Source: JACPDH01 sp041671505 (GTDB lineage Bacteria > Acidobacteriota > Thermoanaerobaculia > Gp7-AA8). Taken from it: DNA of 64,000 bases. Where the stretch lies: the NCBI GenBank assembly GCA_041671505.1, contig JBAZBK010000024.1, positions 1 through 64,000 of the forward strand, read 5' to 3'. The translations under genes were made by a program, and so were the position numbers. The notes under the pieces were generated by a model. It made no database searches. It saw only the letters and a program-made list of their open reading frames with translations, and had not been told where the DNA came from. Within the stretch, counting starts at the first letter, position 1, and every line of letters starts with the position of its first letter. Positions 1-8,262 of this stretch are shown here, one piece after another.

Positions 1-153
1 TCGGTAGCCCCCAGCTTCAGCTGGGGGTGCCGGAACCACCTGCCGCGTTCGACGCCGCGTAGCGGCGGAGGATCGGTAGCCCCCAGCTTCAGCTGGGGGG
101 TCATGGGTCGCGTGATGATCGACGCGCCGCGTAGCGGCGCAGGATCGCTCTCG
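1..153. repeat. REP-like palindromes downstream of RAYT 1
   Basis: Two direct copies of a palindromic unit lie at about 1-28 and 73-100. Each has a stem of CCCCCAGC/GCTGGGGG. Between and after them are GC palindromes of the form GCCGCGTAGCGGCG (about 52-66 and 124-138). A copy in opposite orientation lies at about 697-725, on the other side of the transposase, so the gene is bracketed as in REP/RAYT loci. Similar composite units recur at 15135-15262. No gene is seen in this stretch. Confidence 0.7.
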
Positions 154-600
154 TCACGCCCAGAGCCATTTCGATTCGAAGGCAATCCCGTGTGCTTTGA
201 GGAGTTCGATGTACTCCTCCTCGAACGTCAAGTGTTTGTGGTGCTCCTCCTGCCGTTCGATGTAGCGAATCACCGCATCGCGATTCGATCGACTGACGCT
301 GAACGCACCGTAACCACGTTGCCACGCGAAGCCCTTGCGTGGCCAGTTTTCGTTGATCCAACGCGACGACGAGCCTTTGAGCTCACGCAGGATCGTCGAA
401 ATCGGCGCGACGGCGCTGATCTCGAACAATGCGTGAACATGGTCCTCGATGCCACCGATCGTGATCGGGAATCCACCTTGGTCTCGTACGATGCCCCCGA
501 GGTACGGAAAGAGGTGGTCCCGAATTTCGGGCGTGAGCGAGCGTCTTCTTTCTTTCGTGGCGAACACCACGTGAAGGGCTACAGAGGTATATGTGTGCAT
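154..600 (-). CDS. REP-associated tyrosine transposase (Y1_Tnp/IS200-like), RAYT 1
   Basis: This 148-residue protein has the small Y1 transposase fold signature. The HUH-type metal pair is in EDHVH (His54, His56), and the probable nucleophile is Tyr113 in RYIERQEEHH, a motif shared with RAYT 2. The length is normal for RAYTs, which process single-stranded REP hairpins and are usually domesticated rather than self-mobile. The start is the ATG at 598-600. REP-like palindromes on both sides (1-100 and 697-725) support the call. It is about 45 percent similar by eye to RAYT 2 at 7810-8262 but sits beside a different REP family, so each enzyme probably has its own cognate palindrome. Confidence 0.88.
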   Translation of the reverse strand: MHTYTSVALHVVFATKERRRSLTPEIRDHLFPYLGGIVRDQGGFPITIGGIEDHVHALFEISAVAPISTILRELKGSSSRWINENWPRKGFAWQRGYGAFSVSRSNRDAVIRYIERQEEHHKHLTFEEEYIELLKAHGIAFESKWLWA

Positions 601-869
601 GGTGTCATCACGACCACGCGCAAGTCCCAGCCCCGAATTGTACCTCGGCTCGATTCCTGCGCCGCGATGCGGCGCGCTGGTCGGGTTGGCGTGAGGTCCC
701 CCCAGCTGAAGCCGGGGGCTACCGATCCTTCGGCGCTACGCGCCGAAATGCTCCTCGTCTCATCCTCGCCTCTCTCCTTTCCCCTCGCTCCCTTAGCCTC
801 CTCGCCTCTCGCCTTTCGCCTCTCGCCTGCGCCGTTCCGCGCCATAATGCCCCCACACGGAGGTCCCCG
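601..869. repeat. Spacer with inverted REP copy, heptamer array and -10-like box
   Basis: The spacer holds the inverted REP copy (about 697-725), a GC palindrome (about 730-746) and four tandem copies of a pyrimidine-rich heptamer, CTCGCCT or TTCGCCT, at 801-828. The same heptamer family returns at 24400-24573 and 35073-35303. A possible -10 element, CATAAT (843-848), precedes the TPR gene. No coding sequence is supported. Confidence 0.6.
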
Positions 870-1607
870 ATGACAACCGAAATCCGAACGGCTCCCGCCA
901 CCCGCTGCGAGCGCTGCGGCCACCTTCCCGCCACCACCGACAAGTTCTGCGCCGAGTGCGGCAACTTCCTTCGCGACGCGTGGCTCGATCACCGTCTCCT
1001 TCTCGCGATGGCGCACCAGCAGGAAGGTCGCGTTCGCGAGTCGCAGCAGGAGCTCGAGCGCCTCATCGCCGCCGATCCCGACAACGTTCCCGCGAACCAC
1101 GAGCTCGGCACCTTCTACTTCCACCTCGGCATGCTCGAGCGCGCGATCGAGTGCTACGGCAAGGCGACCCGCCTCGCCCCCCGCTTCATCCTCGCCCACT
1201 ACGATCTCGGCGTGGCCCTCTACCATCGCGGCAACATGCGCGAGGCGGAGATGTCGTTCCGCCGCTGCCTCGACATCGATCCCAACTACAACGCCGCGCA
1301 TTACCGCCTCGCCCTCTCGCTCTTCCATCAGGGAATGCTCGAAGAGGCGCTCACGCACTTCGAGCGCGCAATGCTGCTGACGCCCGAATACCTCATGGCG
1401 CACTACCACATGGGGGTCATCCACGAGCGGCGCGGCGAGCTCGACCTCGCGGCGCGCGAATTCGAGAAGAGCCTCGACGACGGCATCGACGAGGCGAGCA
1501 GCCTCTACCACCTCGCCCTGATCCGCAGGCAAAAGGGCGACGACAAGGGAGCCGACGATCTACTCCGCCGCGCGCGCGAATTCGGCGCCGCGAGAGTGAA
1601 CCGCTGA
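870..1607 (+). CDS. Zinc-ribbon and tetratricopeptide repeat protein
   Basis: The product has 245 residues. The N-terminus is a short zinc ribbon with Cys13, Cys16, Cys27 and Cys30 (CxxC-x10-CxxC). It is followed by about five or six TPR units from residue 45 onward, with typical alternation of small and aromatic positions. There is no signal peptide or membrane segment, so a cytoplasmic scaffold is expected. I chose the ATG at 870 because GGAGG lies 6-10 bases upstream and a CATAAT box at 843-848; longer upstream reading frames run through repeats. The next gene follows after 23 bases, so the two may be cotranscribed. The specific partner is unknown. Confidence 0.8.
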   Translation: MTTEIRTAPATRCERCGHLPATTDKFCAECGNFLRDAWLDHRLLLAMAHQQEGRVRESQQELERLIAADPDNVPANHELGTFYFHLGMLERAIECYGKATRLAPRFILAHYDLGVALYHRGNMREAEMSFRRCLDIDPNYNAAHYRLALSLFHQGMLEEALTHFERAMLLTPEYLMAHYHMGVIHERRGELDLAAREFEKSLDDGIDEASSLYHLALIRRQKGDDKGADDLLRRAREFGAARVNR

Positions 1608-1630
1608 CCGATCGCGCGAAGGAGGCCGCC

Positions 1631-2896
1631 ATGAGCATTCCCGAAGAGAGCCGCCTGATCTTCGACTGGTCGCGCTTCGGCGCGCGCCGCGCGCTCTGGC
1701 CGTCGCGCGTGATGCTGCACGACGAGACGCTTCGCGACGGCCTGCAGAGCCCGTCGGTCATCGATCCTTCCGTCGAGACGAAGGTCGAGATCCTCCACCT
1801 GATGGAGAGCTTCAACATCGACAGCGTCAACGTCGGCCTCCCCGGCGCCGGCCAGCGCCAGCGCGACGCGACGATCCGCCTCTGCCGCGAGATCGACACT
1901 CACCGGATGAAGATCCGCCCCGGCTGTGCGGCGCGCACGATGGTCGTCGACATCCAGCCGATCGCCGACGCGGTGCAGCTCACCGGCGTCCCGATCACCG
2001 CGTTCATCTTCATCGGCTCGAGCCCGGTCAGGCAGTACGCCGAGGAGTGGAGCATCGACTTCATCCTGAAGCAGACGCGCGAGGCGGTCGCCTTCGCGCG
2101 CCGTGAGAACCTCGACGTCACCTACGTCACCGAGGACACGGTGCGGTCGAATCCGGACGACCTCCGCGTGCTGCTGACGGCCGCGATCGACGCGGGCGCC
2201 TCGCGCGTCTGCCTCTGCGACACCTGCGGCGCCGCCGTCCCGGACGGGACCTACAACCTCGTCGCGTGGGTTCGGAATCTCATCGAAGAGCTGAAGGTCG
2301 ACGTCGGCATCGACTGGCACGGGCATCGCGACCGCGGCCTCGACCTGGCGAACTCCCTCGCCGCCGCCGAAGCGGGCGCGACGCGCATCCACGGCTGCGG
2401 GCTAGGGATCGGCGAGCGCGTCGGGAACACGCCAATGGAACAGCTGCTGGTCAATTTCAAATTGTTAGGGCTGCGCAGCGACGACCTCTCGCGGCTTCCG
2501 GAGTACGTGAAGCGCGTCTCGGAAGCGACCGGAGTCCCGGTGCCGGTGAACATGCCGATCGTCGGGCGCGACGCATTCCGCACCGCGACCGGCGTGCACG
2601 CGGCCGCGGTCGTGAAGGCGCACAAGCGAGGACAGGCCGAGCTCGCCAACCTCGTCTACTCCGGCGTCCCGGCGCACGAGATCGGCCGGCGCCAGGAGAT
2701 CGAGATCGGCCCGATGTCGGGCAACTCGAACGTCACCTGGTTCCTGCAGGAGCACGAGCTGCCCTGTACTCCCGACATCATCCGCGCCATCCTCGAGGTC
2801 GCAAAGAAGAGCGATCATTTGCTGACCGAGGAAGACGTGATCGCCGTCGTCCAGCGCGTCGAGAAGGAACAGGCGGCGGGGCAGGCGGCGCGGTAA
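1631..2896 (+). CDS. HMGL-like/2-isopropylmalate synthase-family enzyme
   Basis: The 421-residue protein belongs to the DRE-TIM metallolyase (HMGL-like) family, which performs acyl-CoA aldol condensations or retro-aldol cleavages. The divalent metal/substrate loop is LRDGLQ (residues 34-39). The metal-binding histidines are in HGHRD (His230, His232), and GERVGN (261-266) is the conserved C-terminal loop. The LeuA regulatory domain is absent, so this is not a full-length leucine-feedback enzyme. Homocitrate, citramalate or another condensation is possible and the sequence does not decide. The start has a strong GAAGGAGG site. It follows the TPR gene and precedes the molybdenum hydroxylase operon, separated from the latter by about 490 bases of repeats. 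Confidence 0.75.
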   Translation: MSIPEESRLIFDWSRFGARRALWPSRVMLHDETLRDGLQSPSVIDPSVETKVEILHLMESFNIDSVNVGLPGAGQRQRDATIRLCREIDTHRMKIRPGCAARTMVVDIQPIADAVQLTGVPITAFIFIGSSPVRQYAEEWSIDFILKQTREAVAFARRENLDVTYVTEDTVRSNPDDLRVLLTAAIDAGASRVCLCDTCGAAVPDGTYNLVAWVRNLIEELKVDVGIDWHGHRDRGLDLANSLAAAEAGATRIHGCGLGIGERVGNTPMEQLLVNFKLLGLRSDDLSRLPEYVKRVSEATGVPVPVNMPIVGRDAFRTATGVHAAAVVKAHKRGQAELANLVYSGVPAHEIGRRQEIEIGPMSGNSNVTWFLQEHELPCTPDIIRAILEVAKKSDHLLTEEDVIAVVQRVEKEQAAGQAAR

Positions 2897-3386
2897 GGGA
2901 TCGTCAATCCATGCGATCGATCGATGCACGCACGGGTTGTCATCCCGACGAGCGTAGCGAGGAGGGATCTCGCAGGCTGGTACGTATGAGCAACACGCGA
3001 AGAACGACAACGACTCTGTCTGTACCAGCCTGCGAGATCCCTCCTCCCTCGCTGACGCTCGGTCGTCGGGATGACAACGCGTACGAGCGGCTCCCCGATT
3101 TGCTGCCTTCAATCCTCCGCAATGTCTCCTCGGCGCACGCCGGAGGCGTGCCAGAAGGTAGCCCCGGGTCGCCGCAGGCGACCCGGGGTCAGTCACGCAT
3201 CGTCAATGCGCACCCCGGAGGGGTGCCAGAGAACATTCACCGCACGAGGTCGCTGGCACCCCTCCGGGGTGCTGAATTTTTCGCGGCCGTTGTTCCGGGG
3301 GTCGTCCCGCTTCGCGGGGCGACGCCCCGGCTACCTTCTGGCATCCCTCCGGGATGCAACGCCGACCTAACCGTCTGAAACCATCG
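2897..3386. repeat. Repeat-filled spacer with nested inverted repeats
   Basis: There are two nested structures. First, arms at 2939-2983 and about 3022-3075 form a long hairpin of the TCATCCCGA family that recurs at 17122, 33585 and 38742. Second, arms at about 3136-3170 and 3317-3359 (the GCCAGAAGGTAGCC type) enclose a further pair at about 3209-3232 and 3251-3272 (CACCCCGGAGGGGTG). The last arm ends about 30 bases before the next start codon. No gene is supported. Confidence 0.7.
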
Positions 3387-3887
3387 ATGACCCCATCAAT
3401 CAACGAAAACGCCCGCATCACCCTCACCGTCAACGGCGAATCGAAGGACGTTCTCTTCGCGCCGAACAAGACGCTGCTCGAAGTCCTCCGCGAGGACCTC
3501 TGCCTCACCGGCACGAAGCACGGCTGCGAGCTCGGCGAATGCGGCGCCTGCGCGGTGCTGATGAACGGACGCCCGGTCCTCTCGTGCCTCGTTCTCGGGC
3601 TCGAATGCGACGGCGCGACGGTCGAGACGATCGAGGGGCTCGCCGACGACGCGCGGCTCCACCCGCTGCAGGAGGCGTTCGCCGACTGCGGCGCCGCGCA
3701 ATGCGGCTACTGCACGCCGGGATTCCTCGTGACGGCGAAGGCGCTTCTCGATGAGCGGCCTAGCGCGACGCGCGGCGAGATCACCGAGGCGCTGTCTGGG
3801 AATCTCTGCAGGTGCACCGGCTACATCCAGATCTTCGAAGCGGTCGAAGAGGCCGCGGCGAAGATGGACGCAAAGGAGAACGAGTGA
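3387..3887 (+). CDS. Molybdenum hydroxylase, 2Fe-2S subunit (4-hydroxybenzoyl-CoA reductase gamma-like)
   Basis: The 166-residue protein carries both [2Fe-2S] clusters of the xanthine oxidase family. The plant-ferredoxin-type cluster uses Cys47, Cys52, Cys55 and Cys67. The helical-domain cluster uses Cys106, Cys109, Cys141 and Cys143. It transfers electrons between the molybdenum cofactor and the FAD subunit. The ATG at 3387 was chosen because the longer frame starts inside a repeat. The large subunit begins with a GTG overlapping this gene's stop codon (GTGA), which indicates translational coupling. The order small-large-medium is one of several seen in this family. Confidence 0.93.
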   Translation: MTPSINENARITLTVNGESKDVLFAPNKTLLEVLREDLCLTGTKHGCELGECGACAVLMNGRPVLSCLVLGLECDGATVETIEGLADDARLHPLQEAFADCGAAQCGYCTPGFLVTAKALLDERPSATRGEITEALSGNLCRCTGYIQIFEAVEEAAAKMDAKENE

Positions 3888-6382
3888 GCGGCCACCGCGT
3901 CGTCGGCAAACCGCGACGCCGCGTCGACGGGCGCGCGAAGGTGACGGGACAGACCCGCTTCGCAGACGACCTCCAGTTCCCGCGCACGCTCCACTGCAAG
4001 CTTCTCCGCTCGCCGCATCCGCATGCGCGGATCGTCAGCATCGATACCTCGCACGCGAACCTCGCGCCCGGCGTTCATCTGATCCTTACCGGCAGAGACT
4101 TCCCTGTGACCTTCGGCATCCTCCCCGTGAGCATGGACGAGGAACCGCTCTGCAGGGACAAGGTGAGGATGGTGGGGGATGCGGTCGCAGCCGTCATCGC
4201 GGCGACCGAAGAGGAAGCCGCCGCGGCGTGCGAGCTGATCGACGTCGCGTACGAGCCGCTGAAGACGATCGCCGATCCGCTCGAGGCGCTCGCCAACGAG
4301 GAGCCGCGGATTCACGATCACGGCGACCACGGCAACGTCCACAAGAAGGTCGCGCTCGAGTTCGGCGACGTCGACGCGTCGCTTGCCGCGGCCGACCACG
4401 TCTTCGACGACACCTTCTTCTACGAGGGGAACACCCACCTCGCGCTCGAGCAGCACGCGGCGGTCGCGCTGCTCGATCCCGACGGGCGCCTCACGCTCCA
4501 CTCGTCGACGCAGGTGCCGCACTACGTTCATCGTCAGGTCGCCCGCGCGCTCGAGATACCCGCGCACAAGCTTCGCGTCGTCGCCGCGCCGAACGGCGGC
4601 GGCTTCGGCGGCAAGACCGACGTCTTCAACCACGAGATCATCGTCGCGAAGGCCGCGCTCATCACCGGCCGCCCCGTCCGCATCTGTCTCACCCGCGAGG
4701 AGGTCTTCCTCTGCCACCGCGGACGACACCCGGTGCTGATGAGGCTCCGCACCGGCGTGAAGAGCGACGGTTCGATCGTCGCGATGGACCTCGAAACGCT
4801 GCTCGACGGTGGCGCGTACGGCAGCTACGGCGTCGCCTCGACCTTTTACACCGGCCAGCTTCAGACCGTGACCTACCACGTGCCGCGCTACCGCTTCCGC
4901 GGCTGCCGCACCTTCACGAACAAGCCTCCCTGCGGCCCCAAGCGCGGGCACGGCACGCCGCAGCCCCGCTTCGGCCAGGAGGTGCAGCTCGACAAGATCG
5001 CGATCGCGTTAGGCCGCGACCCGGCCGACCTCCGCCTCCAGCAGCTCGAGCAGCCCGGAGCGCTCACCGCGAATTACATGCGCCTCGGGACGATCGCGCT
5101 GAAGCAGTGCATCGAGAAGGTGGTCGAAGGCTCCGGCTGGCGCGACAAGTGGCAGAGGCTTCCCGACGGCCGTGGCATCGGCATCGCCTGCTCGGCGTAC
5201 CTTTGCGGCGCGGGGCTGCCGATCTACTGGAACGACCTCCCCCACTCCGGCGTGCAGCTCAAGCTCGACCGCTCGGGCCTCGTCACGCTCTTCTGCGGCG
5301 CGACCGAAGTCGGACAGGGCTCCGACGACGTCCTCGCCGGCATCGTCGCGGAGGTGTTAGGCGTCGCGCCGCACGAGATCAAACTACTCACGGGCGACAC
5401 CGACCTCACCCCCGTCGATCTCGGATCGTACTCGAGCCGCGTCACGCTCATGGCGGGGAACGCTGCGATCCAGGCCGCGGAACGAGCCCGAGCGATTATT
5501 GCCGCTGGAGTCTCGGCGAAGTTAGGCATCCCCGAGGACCGTCTCGTCTTCGCCGACGGGCGGGTCTTCGACGCGGAAGACCCGGCGCAGGGGCTCTCCT
5601 TCCAGGACGCGGTGATCGTCGCGGAAGGGAAGCACGGGATCATCGGTACGACCGGCTCGTATCGCCCCGCGGTCTCGGCGGCGAAGTACAAGGGAGGCGG
5701 CGTCGGGCCGTCGCCGTCGTACAGCTACTCGGCGTCGGTCGTCGAGGTCGAGGTCGACCGGACGAGCGGCTGGGTCGAGGTGAAGAAGGTATGGATCGCG
5801 CACGACATCGGCATCGCCCTCAACCCGGTGCTGGCGCGTGGGCAGGTCGAAGGAAGCGTCTACATGGCGCTCGGCGAGGCGCTGATGGAGGAGTCGGCGA
5901 TGCGCCGCCTTCCCGCGCGCCTCTCGAACGCGCTCGTCCACAAGTTCCCGTCGATGCTCGAGTACAAGAGTCCGACGACGATGGAGATGCCGGAGATCGA
6001 GACCTACCTGATCGAAGAGCCGGAGCCTGACGGCCCGTTCGGCGCGAAGGAAGTCGGGCAGGGGCCGCTTCTGCCGATCATGCCGGCGATCGCGAACGCG
6101 ATCTTCGACGCGGTCGGAGTCCGGATCGACGAGATCCCCATCACTCCGGACAAAATCTTCAAGGCGCTGCGCGAACAGGCACAGGGGCGTTCGCCGCGCG
6201 TCGGTCCCGATTCGTTCCCGGCGATCGAGTGGGGCGAGGTGTCGATCGTGCCTCCGCCGTCGGAAGGTGGCGACGGCCGCGCGATCAACGAGAAGCCGCG
6301 CAAGTCGAAGGTCGTCGACTCTGGCGTGAGGCTCGCTCCCGACTCTCCCGGCGCGAACGTCGGCGACGGGGTGAAGCGATGA
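3884..6382 (+). CDS. Molybdenum hydroxylase, molybdopterin-binding large subunit (4-hydroxybenzoyl-CoA reductase alpha-like)
   Basis: The 832-residue catalytic subunit binds the molybdopterin cytosine dinucleotide cofactor. Recognisable segments are GGGFGGKT, the RGHGTPQPRF loop of the hydroxybenzoyl-CoA reductase-like branch, and the GATEVGQGSDD loop. Near the C-terminus, the GAKEVGQGP motif has Gln726 at the position where the family normally has the catalytic base Glu, an oddity worth checking. The GTG start at 3884 overlaps the previous stop and has AAAGGAG upstream; an upstream in-frame ATG at 3812 lies inside the 2Fe-2S gene and is less likely. The next gene overlaps by ATGA. The substrate is inferred only from the FAD subunit. 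Confidence 0.88.
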   Translation: MSGHRVVGKPRRRVDGRAKVTGQTRFADDLQFPRTLHCKLLRSPHPHARIVSIDTSHANLAPGVHLILTGRDFPVTFGILPVSMDEEPLCRDKVRMVGDAVAAVIAATEEEAAAACELIDVAYEPLKTIADPLEALANEEPRIHDHGDHGNVHKKVALEFGDVDASLAAADHVFDDTFFYEGNTHLALEQHAAVALLDPDGRLTLHSSTQVPHYVHRQVARALEIPAHKLRVVAAPNGGGFGGKTDVFNHEIIVAKAALITGRPVRICLTREEVFLCHRGRHPVLMRLRTGVKSDGSIVAMDLETLLDGGAYGSYGVASTFYTGQLQTVTYHVPRYRFRGCRTFTNKPPCGPKRGHGTPQPRFGQEVQLDKIAIALGRDPADLRLQQLEQPGALTANYMRLGTIALKQCIEKVVEGSGWRDKWQRLPDGRGIGIACSAYLCGAGLPIYWNDLPHSGVQLKLDRSGLVTLFCGATEVGQGSDDVLAGIVAEVLGVAPHEIKLLTGDTDLTPVDLGSYSSRVTLMAGNAAIQAAERARAIIAAGVSAKLGIPEDRLVFADGRVFDAEDPAQGLSFQDAVIVAEGKHGIIGTTGSYRPAVSAAKYKGGGVGPSPSYSYSASVVEVEVDRTSGWVEVKKVWIAHDIGIALNPVLARGQVEGSVYMALGEALMEESAMRRLPARLSNALVHKFPSMLEYKSPTTMEMPEIETYLIEEPEPDGPFGAKEVGQGPLLPIMPAIANAIFDAVGVRIDEIPITPDKIFKALREQAQGRSPRVGPDSFPAIEWGEVSIVPPPSEGGDGRAINEKPRKSKVVDSGVRLAPDSPGANVGDGVKR

Positions 6383-7455
6383 TGCGCGCGGGGCGGTTCC
6401 ACTACGTCGCGGCGAAGAGTCCCGCCGAGGCGGCGTCCGCGCTTGCCGACGGCGGCGGGAAGGCGATGCTGCTCGCGGGAGGCACCGACCTCGTTCCGAA
6501 TATGAAGCGGCGGCAGCAGATGCCGGAGATCGTCGTCTCGCTGCGGCAGGTATCCGAGCTGCGGCAGCTGCATATCGACGGCGAGACGACGATCGGCGCA
6601 GGCGTGACGCTCGCCGACATCGTGCGCGACCCGCGGCTCCGTCAGCACGGCGCGCTTTTCCGCGCAGCCGCGCAGGTCGCGACGCCGCTCATTCGCAACA
6701 GCGCGACGATCGGCGGCAACCTCTGCCTCGACACGCGCTGCAACTACTACAACCAGAATTACGAGTGGCGGCAGGCGATCGACTTCTGCAAGAAGGCGCC
6801 CGGGCCCGCGGCCGTGGCGATCGAGAGCGTCGTGAACGACGGCGACGGCACCTGTTGGGTCGCGCCGTCGAGCCCGCGCTGCTGGGCGGTCTCCTCGTCC
6901 GACTCCGCGCCCGCGCTCATCGCCCTCGGGGCGAGGGTCTCGCTTCTTTCGTCGAAGGATGGCGAGCGAGAGATCCCGCTCGAGGCGCTCTTCCACGACG
7001 ACGGGATGCGCTACATGACGAAGCGCCCCGACGAAGTGCTGACGCGGGTGACGATCCCGCATGACGGCGTGAAATCAACCTATTGGAAGCTCCGTAGACG
7101 GGGCTCGTTCGACTTCCCCGCGCTCGGCGTCGCCGCCGCGCTGCGCCTCGGCACGGGAGGCATCGTCGAGCACGCCCGCATCGTGTTAGGCGCCGTGGCG
7201 TCGCGCCCGCTCCTGCTCTCCGAGTCGTCGCTTCTCGTCGGCCGCACTCTCACTGACGACGCCATCGCCGAGTTCGTCGACGCGACCGCGAAGTGGGCGA
7301 AGCCGCTCGACAACACCGACTTCCTCATGACCTGGCGCAAGCAGGTCTCGAAACTCTTCCTCGCCGGAGTGCTGCGGGAGCTGCGCGGAGATGACGTCGA
7401 GACGTTTCCGCTGTTGGCGCGACGCGCCTCGAACGTCGGCGAAGCGGTCTGGTAA
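6379..7455 (+). CDS. Molybdenum hydroxylase, FAD subunit with extra FeS-type cysteine loop (4-hydroxybenzoyl-CoA reductase beta-like)
   Basis: The 358-residue protein has the FAD-binding motifs AGGTDLVP (about 33-40) and ATIGGNL (109-115). Between them and the C-terminal CO-dehydrogenase flavoprotein-like domain is an insert with Cys121, Cys137, Cys159 and Cys168. Known 4-hydroxybenzoyl-CoA reductases carry an additional [4Fe-4S] cluster in a loop of this subunit; the 16- and 9-residue spacings match what I recall for that cluster. This separates the enzyme from ordinary xanthine or CO dehydrogenases and suggests a low-potential reductase acting on an aromatic acyl-CoA. It starts with tandem ATG codons overlapping the upstream stop. 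Confidence 0.85.
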   Translation: MMRAGRFHYVAAKSPAEAASALADGGGKAMLLAGGTDLVPNMKRRQQMPEIVVSLRQVSELRQLHIDGETTIGAGVTLADIVRDPRLRQHGALFRAAAQVATPLIRNSATIGGNLCLDTRCNYYNQNYEWRQAIDFCKKAPGPAAVAIESVVNDGDGTCWVAPSSPRCWAVSSSDSAPALIALGARVSLLSSKDGEREIPLEALFHDDGMRYMTKRPDEVLTRVTIPHDGVKSTYWKLRRRGSFDFPALGVAAALRLGTGGIVEHARIVLGAVASRPLLLSESSLLVGRTLTDDAIAEFVDATAKWAKPLDNTDFLMTWRKQVSKLFLAGVLRELRGDDVETFPLLARRASNVGEAVW

Positions 7456-7809
7456 CGCCCACATCCCCGCGCTCACGTGCGGGGCTATCTAGACGTCGCC
7501 CCTGCCGCGGCTCGGATTGTGTCGACCGATCGCGTCCCAGCGCTTACGCGCTGGGCTATTTAGACGAACGCCGCTGCCGCGGCGTCGACGTTGCGCGTGA
7601 GATTTCCTTCGGTTACGAGAAGGAACGTACCCGATGCCGCTCATCTCGGCCGCGGAAGCGGCCGCGTCTAAATAGCCCCGCCCGTAAGGGCGGGGTCGAG
7701 GATCGAGAAATACCCTCCGAGCCGCGGAAGCGGCGTTTGCCTAAAGAGCCCCGCCCGTGAGGGCGGGGCAGACGATCGACTCCGCGCTCACGAGCGGGGC
7801 TCGCGATCT
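7456..7809. repeat. REP array downstream of RAYT 2 (two forward, two reverse units)
   Basis: Units of about 50 bases consist of one GC palindrome (for example CCAGCGCTTACGCGCTGG), a short ATTTAGAC-like linker and a second palindrome (GCCGCTGCCGCGGC). Forward units lie at about 7463-7516 and 7528-7586, and reverse units at about 7645-7700 and 7719-7772. A half unit lies at 7783-7805. The head-to-head layout is that of REPINs. The array reaches the end of the RAYT gene, and no other gene fits. Confidence 0.85.
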
Positions 7810-8262
7810 TCACCCCAGGACGAATCGCTCGTCGTATTCGATCCCCGCGGATCTCAGGAACTCGAGGTACTCCTCGCGGAACGAGATTCGCCGGTGATGC
7901 TCCTCCTGCGTTTCGATGTACCGCTTCACCGACTCCACTGTCCCCGGCGACACGCTGAACGCCGCGTATCCTTCCTGCCAGGCGAAGTCCTTCTTCGCGG
8001 GCCAATGCTCGTGGACCCACCTGCTTGAATTCGCCTTCAGATCTCGAACGAGCGACGCCACCTGTGACGTCGCGTTAAAGCGGATCAACAAGTGGACGTG
8101 ATCGACCCAGCCACCCACACGAACGGGATCCGTTCCGAGTCGGCGTGCGATCGACATCAGTAGAGCGAAGAGCTCGACGCGGACTTCAGGCGTGAGAGCC
8201 GCGCGACGCTCCTTCGTACTGAACACCACATGGACGTAGTGTGCGTTGTAGCTATGTGACAT
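7810..8262 (-). CDS. REP-associated tyrosine transposase, RAYT 2
   Basis: The 150-residue Y1 transposase has HVH (His55, His57) in the DHVHLL motif and probable nucleophile Tyr115 in RYIETQEEHH. It is full length with no frameshift. REP arrays flank it closely on both sides (7456-7805 and 8340-8720), the classic RAYT arrangement, and the array units differ in sequence from those beside RAYT 1. The protein probably cuts and joins single-stranded REP hairpins. The start ATG is at 8260-8262. It has no ISL/ISR ends of a mobile IS200 element, so domestication is more likely than autonomous mobility. Confidence 0.9.
   Translation of the reverse strand: MSHSYNAHYVHVVFSTKERRAALTPEVRVELFALLMSIARRLGTDPVRVGGWVDHVHLLIRFNATSQVASLVRDLKANSSRWVHEHWPAKKDFAWQEGYAAFSVSPGTVESVKRYIETQEEHHRRISFREEYLEFLRSAGIEYDERFVLG

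Noticed and set aside
1631..2896. LeuA, 2-isopropylmalate synthase
   Set aside because: The C-terminal regulatory domain is missing and no leu genes are adjacent; only the superfamily is supported.
3884..6382. Xanthine dehydrogenase or CO dehydrogenase large subunit
   Set aside because: The associated FAD subunit has the extra cysteine loop of hydroxybenzoyl-CoA reductases and the large subunit matches that branch better, so the narrower names were not used.
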